A stretch of 7,519 bases of DNA from contig JAUMWZ010000018.1 of assembly GCA_030529405.1 (NCBI GenBank), forward strand, positions 1-7,519, written 5' to 3'. The stretch's first letter is position 1. The number at the start of each line of letters is the position of its first letter. A model generated the notes under the pieces. That model saw nothing but the letters and a program-made list of their open reading frames with translations, had not been told where the DNA came from and did not search any database. Below are positions 1-5,622 of this stretch, piece by piece. Position numbers and translations under genes: made by a program. The stretch comes from Bacteroides sp. (GTDB lineage Bacteria > Bacteroidota > Bacteroidia > Bacteroidales > Bacteroidaceae).

Positions 1-1091
1 TAGACAATAACATTGAGTTTAGCAACCTGACTTCACTGCTCGACTTGGTGGCGGTGAGCATAGCTGCCGACATTGTTCCCGTTATGGGCGAAAACAGAAT
101 ATTGGCTCATCACGGACTGAGACAACTTAATAGCAATCCGAGCGTGGGACTAAAGGCAATTATTGATGTTTGCGGTCTGACGTCTAAGGAGCTGAATATG
201 GGCGACATTATGTTTAAGATTGGACCACGAATAAATGCGTCGGGCAGAATACAGAACGGAAAAGAGGCGGTAGACCTTTTGATAGAGAAAGATATTTCTG
301 TGGCTGTGAGCAAGGCTGAACAGATAAACCAATATAACGAAACGCGCAAAGACCTTGACAAGAGTATGACTGAGGAGGCTAATAATATTGTTGAGCGACT
401 TGAAGGTTTGGAGCAGAGAAGGTCTATCGTGTTGTATAACGAGGAGTGGCACAAGGGAGTTATCGGTATAGTGGCGTCAAGGCTTACGGAGGTGTATCAT
501 CGTCCAGCGGTGGTGCTAACACGCACTGACGATATGGCTACTGGCTCGGCACGCTCTGTTTCCGGGTTTGATGTGTATAAGGCTGTGGAACACTGTAAAG
601 ACTTGCTTGAAAACTTTGGCGGACATACTTATGCCGCAGGCTTGTCTATGAAAGCTGAGAATGTTGAGGAGTTTAGTCGCAGGTTTGAACAGTATGTGTC
701 AGAAAACATATTGCCAGAGCAGACAACGGCTATCATCAATATTGACGCAGAGATAAACTTCAAGGAGATAAATCATAAGTTCTTCTCTGATTTGAAGAAA
801 TTCAGTCCTTTTGGACCTTACAATACTAAGCCAGTGTTTTGCACTCACAACGTGTATGACTATGGCACGAGCAAGGTTGTAGGTAAAGGACAAGAGCATA
901 TAAAGATGGAACTTGTAGACAATAAGTCTAACAACATAATGAACGGAATAGCCTTTGGACTTAGCGAACACGTTAAGTACATCAAGACTAAGCGTTCTTT
1001 CGACATCTGCTATACGATAGAAGAAAACAACTATAAGAAAGGCGAAACGCAACTGCTTATATCCGACATAAAACCTATTGAGCAAGTATAA
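1..1091 (+). CDS. recJ: Single-stranded-DNA-specific exonuclease RecJ, 3' part (5' end outside window)
   Basis: RecJ degrades single-stranded DNA 5' to 3' in recombination and repair. The frame is open from the window edge (first full codon at 3) and ends with TAA at 1089-1091, giving 362 visible residues; the DHH catalytic motifs I-III lie upstream of the window. Visible in order: the block DLVAVSIAADIVP (nt 42-80), whose Asp (nt 69-71) matches the metal-binding Asp of RecJ motif IV; PRINASGR (nt 225-248); HKGVIGIVASR (nt 450-482) opening the DHHA1 domain; the DHHA1 signature GGHTYAAG (nt 618-641); then a C-terminal OB-fold-like region (about nt 700-1080). RecJ proteins are usually about 570 residues, so roughly 200 are missing. 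The TTG at 45 is internal and not the start. No frameshift is visible. The last 14 nt overlap recQ, so the two are probably co-transcribed and translationally coupled. The identity is secure. Confidence 0.95.
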   Translation, partial: DNNIEFSNLTSLLDLVAVSIAADIVPVMGENRILAHHGLRQLNSNPSVGLKAIIDVCGLTSKELNMGDIMFKIGPRINASGRIQNGKEAVDLLIEKDISVAVSKAEQINQYNETRKDLDKSMTEEANNIVERLEGLEQRRSIVLYNEEWHKGVIGIVASRLTEVYHRPAVVLTRTDDMATGSARSVSGFDVYKAVEHCKDLLENFGGHTYAAGLSMKAENVEEFSRRFEQYVSENILPEQTTAIINIDAEINFKEINHKFFSDLKKFSPFGPYNTKPVFCTHNVYDYGTSKVVGKGQEHIKMELVDNKSNNIMNGIAFGLSEHVKYIKTKRSFDICYTIEENNYKKGETQLLISDIKPIEQV

Positions 1092-3006
1092 AGACATACT
1101 AAAGCAATATTGGGGCTACGATAGTTTCAGGGAACTGCAAGAGGATATTATTAGTAGCATATGTGAAGGCAAAGATACGCTGGGACTTATGCCAACAGGG
1201 GGTGGAAAGTCTATAACCTTTCAAGTGCCTGCCCTCTCTATGGACGGCTTGTGTTTGGTTATAACTCCGCTGATAGCCTTGATGAAAGACCAAGTGCGAA
1301 ACCTCCGAGATAGAGGGATAAAGGCTGTTGCAATATATTCAGGTATGAGCAGAGGCGAGGTGCAGACAGCCTTAGAGAACTGTGTGTATGGCAAGTATAA
1401 GTTTCTTTATATCTCTCCCGAACGACTTAGTAGCGAGGTTTTCAGAACTAAGATTAAGTTTCTAAATGTGTCTATGATAACCGTTGATGAGAGTCACTGC
1501 ATATCGCAATGGGGGTATGACTTTCGTCCGTCTTACTTAAAGATATGCGACATTAGGAAACTTCTTCTCAATGTTCCTGTGCTTGCTCTTACGGCAACGG
1601 CAACGCCTTTGGTGGTAAAGGATATTCAAGACAAGTTGGAGTTTAAGGCAGAAAATAGTGCTGTCTTTCAGATGAGTTTTGAACGCAAAAACCTTGCTTA
1701 TATTGTCCGTAAGACAGAAAACAGAGAAGACAAACTGATTGAGATACTGCAACGAACAAGCGGAAGTGCTATTGTTTATGTGCGTAGCAGGCAGAAGACA
1801 AAAGACATTTCTGAACTAATAGCGAAGAGTGGCATCACGGCTACATTCTATCATGCGGGGCTGAAACACTCTGTGAAAGACAGTAGGCAAAAAGAATGGG
1901 TTGAAGACAAGACGAGAGTGATTGTGGCAACAAATGCTTTCGGAATGGGAATAGACAAGCCCGACGTAAGACTTGTTGTACATATTGACTTGCCAGACTC
2001 TATTGAGGCGTACTTTCAAGAGGCGGGCAGAGCGGGGCGTGATGGTAAGAAAGCCTATGCAGTGATATTGTCGTCAAAGACAGATAAGGCTAAGATGGCG
2101 CGCAGGGTAGAAGATACTTTCCCAGACAGAGAATATATCAAAGCTGTGTATGAAGATCTTAACTACTACTATCAGATGCCTATGGGCGAAGGTATGGGGC
2201 GTGTAAAGGAGTTTGATTTAGAGCAGTTTTGCATGCGCTTTAAGCACTTCCCCGTGAGAGCATACAGTGCGCTGAAGTTGCTAATGCAGGCAGGATATAT
2301 AGAATATGTAGACGAGCAGGAAAATGCCTCTCGATTGTTGTTTTACAATCATCACGAAACAGTCAGACGAGTGTCTGACGAGGCAGACAATGATATGCAC
2401 AAGGTTGTGATGTGCGTACTCAGAACTTACACGGGAGTTTTCACAGACCCGATATATATTAGCGAAGAAGTAATTGCCGAGAAAACGGGGATAACGAGAG
2501 AGAGAGTTTACAACACTTTGCTGTTTCTCTCACGACTTGGAGAGGTGCAATATTTGCCGAGAAAGCGTTCGTCTTACATCGTATATACAGCCAATAGACA
2601 AGAAACGGAAGATGTTTTTATAGGCAAAGACATATACGAAGACAGGCTGCAAAGCTACCGTGAGCGGGTGGAAAAGATGCTTGAATATTCAGTGAATGAA
2701 GATGTTTGCCGTAGCAGGGTCTTGCTTGAATATTTTGGCGAGCATAACGAAAGTGAGTGCGGTATTTGTGATGTGTGCATCGAAAAGAGAAAGGCAGGAC
2801 AGACGCTCAAAGAAGATACTTTCAACAGTATAAAGAGGAAGATTCTTTCAGCCGTAGAACAATCGGATATAGATATTACTCAACTGCCAGCAGTGATAGG
2901 CGAAACATCTGAAAACACTTCGCACGTGCTGTCATTCCTCATTGACGAAGAACTGATACAAGAAGAAAACGGACGAATAAAGAAGATTACAAACAAAAGA
3001 AAATAG
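1078..3006 (+). CDS. recQ: ATP-dependent DNA helicase RecQ (Bacteroidetes-type domain order)
   Basis: A 3'-5' superfamily 2 DNA helicase of 642 residues. Helicase motifs: GLMPTGGGKS at 36-45 (Walker A, K44), DESH at 137-140 (Walker B; Ser replaces the Ala of DEAH), the RecQ aromatic loop ISQWGYDFRPSY 142-153, LTATAT 171-176, TNAFGMGIDKPDVR 285-298 and QEAGRAGRDG 314-323 (arginine finger region). Residues about 360-510 look like a helical and winged-helix region. The zinc-site cysteines C544, C561, C564 and C567 follow, about 164 residues later than in E. coli RecQ (C380-C403). A second winged-helix-like segment fills 585-637; no HRDC domain is evident. Start: an in-frame TAA at 1069-1071 leaves TTG 1078 as the only ATG/GTG/TTG before the conserved YWGYDSFRELQ, so the gene begins inside recJ. 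Partner of RecJ in RecF-pathway resection. Confidence 0.96.
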   Translation: MSKYKDILKQYWGYDSFRELQEDIISSICEGKDTLGLMPTGGGKSITFQVPALSMDGLCLVITPLIALMKDQVRNLRDRGIKAVAIYSGMSRGEVQTALENCVYGKYKFLYISPERLSSEVFRTKIKFLNVSMITVDESHCISQWGYDFRPSYLKICDIRKLLLNVPVLALTATATPLVVKDIQDKLEFKAENSAVFQMSFERKNLAYIVRKTENREDKLIEILQRTSGSAIVYVRSRQKTKDISELIAKSGITATFYHAGLKHSVKDSRQKEWVEDKTRVIVATNAFGMGIDKPDVRLVVHIDLPDSIEAYFQEAGRAGRDGKKAYAVILSSKTDKAKMARRVEDTFPDREYIKAVYEDLNYYYQMPMGEGMGRVKEFDLEQFCMRFKHFPVRAYSALKLLMQAGYIEYVDEQENASRLLFYNHHETVRRVSDEADNDMHKVVMCVLRTYTGVFTDPIYISEEVIAEKTGITRERVYNTLLFLSRLGEVQYLPRKRSSYIVYTANRQETEDVFIGKDIYEDRLQSYRERVEKMLEYSVNEDVCRSRVLLEYFGEHNESECGICDVCIEKRKAGQTLKEDTFNSIKRKILSAVEQSDIDITQLPAVIGETSENTSHVLSFLIDEELIQEENGRIKKITNKRK

Positions 3007-3010
3007 ATAT

Positions 3011-3958
3011 ATGGGACTACTAAGTTTTATTTTCGGTAACGGAGAAAGCAAAGCAGACAACACTGAAAAGAAAGATAACAGAGAGTTTGAGATATTGAAG
3101 TTTGACGGAGTGAAAGCACTAAAAGCAGGCATGGTAGACTATGCTATAAAGTGCCTCAAAAGTGCGCTTGAGATAAAGCAAGATTACGATACTATGGAGT
3201 ATCTTGCAACCATATATTTACGAACATACAACACTGACGAGGCTAAGAAATTGCTTGGCAAGATGATTGAGATGCAACCCGATAACTTTGTGGCATACAC
3301 GCTTATGGCAAATGTGTGTTCGCAAGAAGAAGACCTTGAGCAAACTCGTCACTATGGATTGAAAGCGTTAGAACTAAATTCTAATCAGCCGAATTTATAT
3401 GTTCTTTTGTCAAGAAACGAGCTAAGGAGCGGAAATAGTGAGCAGGCACAAGAATATGTTGCTAAGAGTTTGGAACAGGACAATAGTTCGTTTGTAGCTA
3501 AGCAGTTAATGGCGGAGGTGCTAACGGTAAACGGTCAGTACGACAAGGCGGAAGAAACTATAAACCAACTTATTACTGACGAGGTAGAGCCAGACGAGTG
3601 TATCATTCTGTTGGGAGATTTGTTCTTAGCAAAGAAAAATACTGACGAGGCAAAGGCTCAATATGAACGTGCTTTAGAATATAATCCTTTCAATGAAAAG
3701 GCTAAATGTAAGTTAGCGTTGCTGTATAGCTCTATGGGCGAAACTCAAAAAGCTATTGACTACTTGACAGAAGAGGTGGAAAGCAGTGGCGAGAGTGTTG
3801 CACTATTTTCTACTCTCTCTCAACTTTACGGTGCTTTAGGCGATGAGGCAAAGAAAAACGAGTTTTCTGCAAAGGCTGACGAGCTTCAAGACGAGATAGA
3901 ACCATTGAAACAAGGAAGAGTAAAGGTTAAAGAACAGACCATTCCTGGTATTTTCTAA
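3011..3958 (+). CDS. Tetratricopeptide repeat protein
   Basis: A 315-residue protein made almost wholly of helical TPR-like repeats, roughly eight units of 32-34 residues between about 26 and 292. Examples are the units starting near 60 (DTMEYLATIYLRTYNTDEAKK), 94, 128, 161, 195 (IILLGDLFLAKKNTDEAKAQ) and 229 (KAKCKLALLYSSMGETQKAID), showing the usual small residue at position 8 and Ala at position 20. TPR stacks bind proteins, so a scaffold or adaptor role is likely, but no partner or enzyme activity can be read from the sequence. The N-terminus MGLLSFIFGN is short and hydrophobic, then highly charged; it lacks the basic n-region and length of a Sec signal, so the protein is probably cytoplasmic, perhaps membrane-touching. 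The tail (293-315) is basic and ends in IPGIF. The ATG lies 4 nt after the recQ stop, with no Shine-Dalgarno, pointing to one operon with recJ-recQ. Confidence 0.88.
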   Translation: MGLLSFIFGNGESKADNTEKKDNREFEILKFDGVKALKAGMVDYAIKCLKSALEIKQDYDTMEYLATIYLRTYNTDEAKKLLGKMIEMQPDNFVAYTLMANVCSQEEDLEQTRHYGLKALELNSNQPNLYVLLSRNELRSGNSEQAQEYVAKSLEQDNSSFVAKQLMAEVLTVNGQYDKAEETINQLITDEVEPDECIILLGDLFLAKKNTDEAKAQYERALEYNPFNEKAKCKLALLYSSMGETQKAIDYLTEEVESSGESVALFSTLSQLYGALGDEAKKNEFSAKADELQDEIEPLKQGRVKVKEQTIPGIF

Positions 3959-4093
3959 AACAAAAACCTACATTCTTTGTTTTTCTTATTATGTAGATGA
4001 ATGTGTGAGGAATATTGTGAGGCAGAAAACAGTCATCTGCGATTAGCCACAAAGAGGATAAAGCCGTGTGGCAATAATAACTGAAGAAAACTA
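3959..4093 (+). other. Spacer between TPR gene and aromatic gene, with two small hairpins and a 27-codon ORF
   Basis: This 135-nt stretch has no recognisable gene. It contains two perfect short inverted repeats in tandem: GCAGA 4022-4026 with TCTGC 4036-4040 (9-nt loop), and GCCACA 4046-4051 with TGTGGC 4067-4072 (15-nt loop). An ORF from ATG 4001 to TGA 4084 (27 codons, starting MCEEYCEAENS) spans both and ends 9 nt before the next start codon. The peptide has one Tyr, no Phe and no Trp, so it does not look like a classic aromatic leader peptide. No TAnnTTTG promoter box is seen. Directly after the TPR stop is a weak AT-rich inverted repeat (3957-3964 with 3976-3983). The downstream gene therefore may be read through from the recJ operon. 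Confidence 0.5.
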
Positions 4094-5158
4094 ATGGGTA
4101 TAGAGGGGATAAATCTAAAAGGAGTAAGCACAAAGCGACCGATTGTTATTGCGGGTCCTTGCAGTGCAGAGTCGGAGGAGCAAGTTTTGCAAGTTGCTAC
4201 CGAACTGTCAAGTCAAGGAGTGAAGATGTTTAGGGCGGGCGTTTGGAAACCAAGGACTAAGCCGGGAGGATTTGAAGGTGTGGGCAGTTTGGCTCTTGAA
4301 TGGCTGAAACAAGTGAAGAAACATACAGGTATGTATGTGGCTACTGAGGTTGCAACAGCTAAACACGTTGAGGAATGTTTGAAACATGATGTCGATGTTT
4401 TGTGGATAGGTGCGCGCACCACAACTAACCCTTTTGCTGTTCAAGAAATAGCAGATGCTTTGCAAGGAGTATCCATTCCAGTGCTTGTGAAAAACCCCGT
4501 AAACCCCGATTTAGAGCTGTGGATAGGCGCACTCGAACGTATTCACAACTCTGGCGTAAAGCAAATAGCGGCAATACATAGAGGGTTTAGTAGCTATCTG
4601 AACAAGACCTATCGCAATCCGCCTATGTGGCACATACCGATAGAGCTTAAACGTCGCATTGACGGACTGCAAGTGTTTTGCGACCCAAGCCATATTGGAG
4701 GAAAGAGAGAACTCATTGCTCCGATAAGCCAACAAGCAATGGACTTGAGTTTTGACGGACTTATCATCGAAACGCATTGCAATCCTGACTGCGCACTAAG
4801 CGATTCGGCACAACAAATAACCCCCGATACACTAAAACAAATACTCGATACACTGGTTATTCGTCATGAAGACCAGCGCACAGAAAAGTTGGAACTGTTG
4901 AGAAAACTTATTGATGAGTGCGATGACAATATAGTAAACGAGCTTGCTAAGCGCATGGAGGTGGCACGACAAATAGGACTTTACAAGCGTGAGAATGATA
5001 TTACCATACTCCAGTCGAGCAGATACAAAGAGATAGTTGAGAAGCGTGCATCGCAAGGCAGTAGTCAGCAACTTGATGCCGACTTTATACGCACAATCTT
5101 TGAAGCTATACACGAGGAGTCAATACGTCAGCAAATAGAGATAATAAGTAAAGAGTAA
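4094..5158 (+). CDS. Bifunctional DAHP synthase / chorismate mutase
   Basis: A 354-residue fusion. Residues 1 to about 250 are a type I-beta 3-deoxy-D-arabino-heptulosonate-7-phosphate synthase, which joins phosphoenolpyruvate and erythrose 4-phosphate. Visible motifs are AGPCSAES 20-27, FRAGVWKPRT 46-55, IGARTT 105-110, KNP 133-135, IHRGFSSY 161-168, CDPSHIGGKR 196-205 and ETHCNPDCALSD 226-237. Likely metal ligands are C23, H200, E226 and D237, at family spacing. Residues about 258-354 are an AroQ-class chorismate mutase making prephenate. An ungapped match to E. coli CM keeps R270, R287, K298, R310 and Q347 (R11, R28, K39, R51, Q88), while D48 and E52 become Q307 and Y311. In the similar Prevotella nigrescens enzyme, prephenate inhibits the synthase through the mutase domain; that control is inferred here. 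ATG 4094 fits the short N-terminus of the family. No prephenate dehydratase or dehydrogenase gene adjoins it. Confidence 0.95.
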   Translation: MGIEGINLKGVSTKRPIVIAGPCSAESEEQVLQVATELSSQGVKMFRAGVWKPRTKPGGFEGVGSLALEWLKQVKKHTGMYVATEVATAKHVEECLKHDVDVLWIGARTTTNPFAVQEIADALQGVSIPVLVKNPVNPDLELWIGALERIHNSGVKQIAAIHRGFSSYLNKTYRNPPMWHIPIELKRRIDGLQVFCDPSHIGGKRELIAPISQQAMDLSFDGLIIETHCNPDCALSDSAQQITPDTLKQILDTLVIRHEDQRTEKLELLRKLIDECDDNIVNELAKRMEVARQIGLYKRENDITILQSSRYKEIVEKRASQGSSQQLDADFIRTIFEAIHEESIRQQIEIISKE

Positions 5159-5163
5159 ACCGC

Positions 5164-5206
5164 TTGGAGATGTTCGCCACTCAACACAGATATGTAACAT
5201 CTTAAA
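5164..5206 (+). repeat. Inverted repeat just downstream of the DAHP synthase/chorismate mutase gene
   Basis: The core AGATGTT (5168-5174) pairs perfectly with AACATCT (5196-5202). Two G-T wobbles and two T-A pairs extend the stem to 11 bp around a 21-nt loop. It begins 5 nt after the TAA. No T-run follows the 3' arm, so it is not a standard intrinsic terminator. It may be a 3'-end stabilising structure in the mRNA or a chance repeat. Confidence 0.4.
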
Positions 5207-5237
5207 CAAAGCTAAGATTAGACTAGTTTTAAGCTGT

Positions 5238-5268
5238 TTTGATTGTCGTCCAAACCATATTTCATTTG
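5238..5268 (+). promoter_or_regulatory. Possible Bacteroidetes promoter inside the gap
   Basis: TTTG at 5238-5241 is followed after 19 nt by TTCATTTG at 5261-5268, which matches the Bacteroidetes -7 consensus TAnnTTTG at all but the second position. The spacing suits the TTTG / TAnnTTTG promoter class. Transcription from here would start near 5274 and stop at the terminator ending at 5447, giving an RNA of about 170 nt. A one-mismatch box in AT-rich DNA can arise by chance. Confidence 0.3.
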
Positions 5269-5273
5269 TTTAT

Positions 5274-5447
5274 AAACAGCGTATGATTGTCTTTCAAAAG
5301 TTTAATGGTTTTCGTAAAGGTTGTGTGGGGCTTTATCCATGAATATGTTCTTTTTCTAATTATATAATACTTTCGTGAGAGGCTAACTCTTCTTGCGACT
5401 TTTATTTTTAGTGGTGCGTTGCAGATGAATGTCTGCAATGCTTTTTT
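5274..5447 (+). ncRNA. Candidate small RNA (or long 3' UTR) ending at the intrinsic terminator
   Basis: The interval lies between a plausible promoter and a strong terminator and has no credible ORF. Its 3' part forms two successive hairpins: an imperfect one at 5373-5398 (GAGAG with CTCTT, plus TCG with CGA below a small internal loop), then the terminator stem. I do not recognise it as 6S RNA, tmRNA, RNase P RNA, SRP RNA or a riboswitch. The 5' end is only estimated. The simplest alternative is the 3' untranslated tail of the upstream mRNA. Confidence 0.25.
5416..5447 (+). terminator. Intrinsic (Rho-independent) terminator
   Basis: A 10-bp stem, GCGTTGCAGA (5416-5425) with TCTGCAATGC (5432-5441), contains one G-T wobble and otherwise full pairing, closes a 6-nt loop (5426-5431), and runs straight into six T residues (5442-5447). 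This is the textbook form for the + strand. There is no matching A-run on the left side, so it should not work for the - strand. It ends the transcript from the left and insulates the macroglobulin gene. Confidence 0.88.
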
Positions 5448-5551
5448 ATATATGCTCTTTTTCTGCTTAACACAACAAGACTTTTTTACTTAAAAACTTT
5501 CTTTATCTTACACAGATATATCGTATAAAAACTATTTTTCTTCCCTTTTAT

Positions 5552-5581
5552 TTTGTTTTCTTGCTTGATTGTCTACTTTTG
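5552..5581 (+). promoter_or_regulatory. Bacteroidetes-type promoter of the alpha-2-macroglobulin-like gene
   Basis: TACTTTTG at 5574-5581 is a perfect match to the Bacteroidetes -7 box TAnnTTTG, and TTTG at 5552-5555 supplies the -33 box with an 18-nt spacer, close to the usual distance. Transcription should start near 5586, giving a 5' leader of about 37 nt before ATG 5623. The DNA upstream (about 5440-5570) is very T-rich. The leader is A-rich just before the start codon and has no Shine-Dalgarno, as is normal for this phylum. Confidence 0.7.
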
Positions 5582-5622
5582 TGTTTATCAATACGTATTA
5601 CACACGAAAAATAGATAATCTT

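Larger units (their letters stand above)
5159..5622 (+). other. 464-nt non-coding gap, T-rich, with terminator and promoters
   Basis: No protein gene is recognisable. The longest ATG-started ORFs on the + strand are about 20 codons (for example 5305-5367) and show no conserved features. From the left it holds an imperfect stem-loop just after the preceding stop (5164-5206), a possible Bacteroidetes promoter (5238-5268), a small imperfect hairpin (5373-5398), a strong intrinsic terminator (5416-5447), and a T-rich tract leading into a good promoter (5552-5581). The terminator sits 257 nt past the aromatic gene's stop codon, so the interval is either a long 3' untranslated region or an independent small RNA. 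No tRNA fold and no remnant of a prephenate dehydrogenase gene were seen. Confidence 0.7.

Noticed and set aside
110..1097. - strand ORFs of 100-132 codons opposite recJ
   Set aside because: Shadows of the recJ frame; low-complexity translations without motifs.
3957..3983. Inverted repeat AAAACAAA / TTTGTTTT right after the TPR gene, as a terminator
   Set aside because: Seven of eight pairs are A-T, the loop is 11 nt and only one T follows the arm, so it is far weaker than the terminator at 5416-5447.
4208..5113. Several - strand ORFs of 69-93 codons opposite the DAHP synthase/chorismate mutase gene
   Set aside because: All are antisense to a well-conserved enzyme and have no domain signals or credible starts.
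5305..5367. 20-codon hydrophobic ORF (MVFVKVVWGFIHEYVLFLII)
   Set aside because: Too short to support in T-rich DNA, with no promoter or start context of its own; overlaps another equally short ORF at 5283-5342.
5368..5375. TACTTTCG as a second -7 promoter box in the gap
   Set aside because: It has a mismatch in the conserved TTTG, and no TTTG lies at the right distance upstream.
5184..5519. 10-nt direct repeat ACACAGATAT at 5184-5193 and 5510-5519
   Set aside because: Only two copies, no associated element, and a match of this length is not far from chance in AT-rich DNA.
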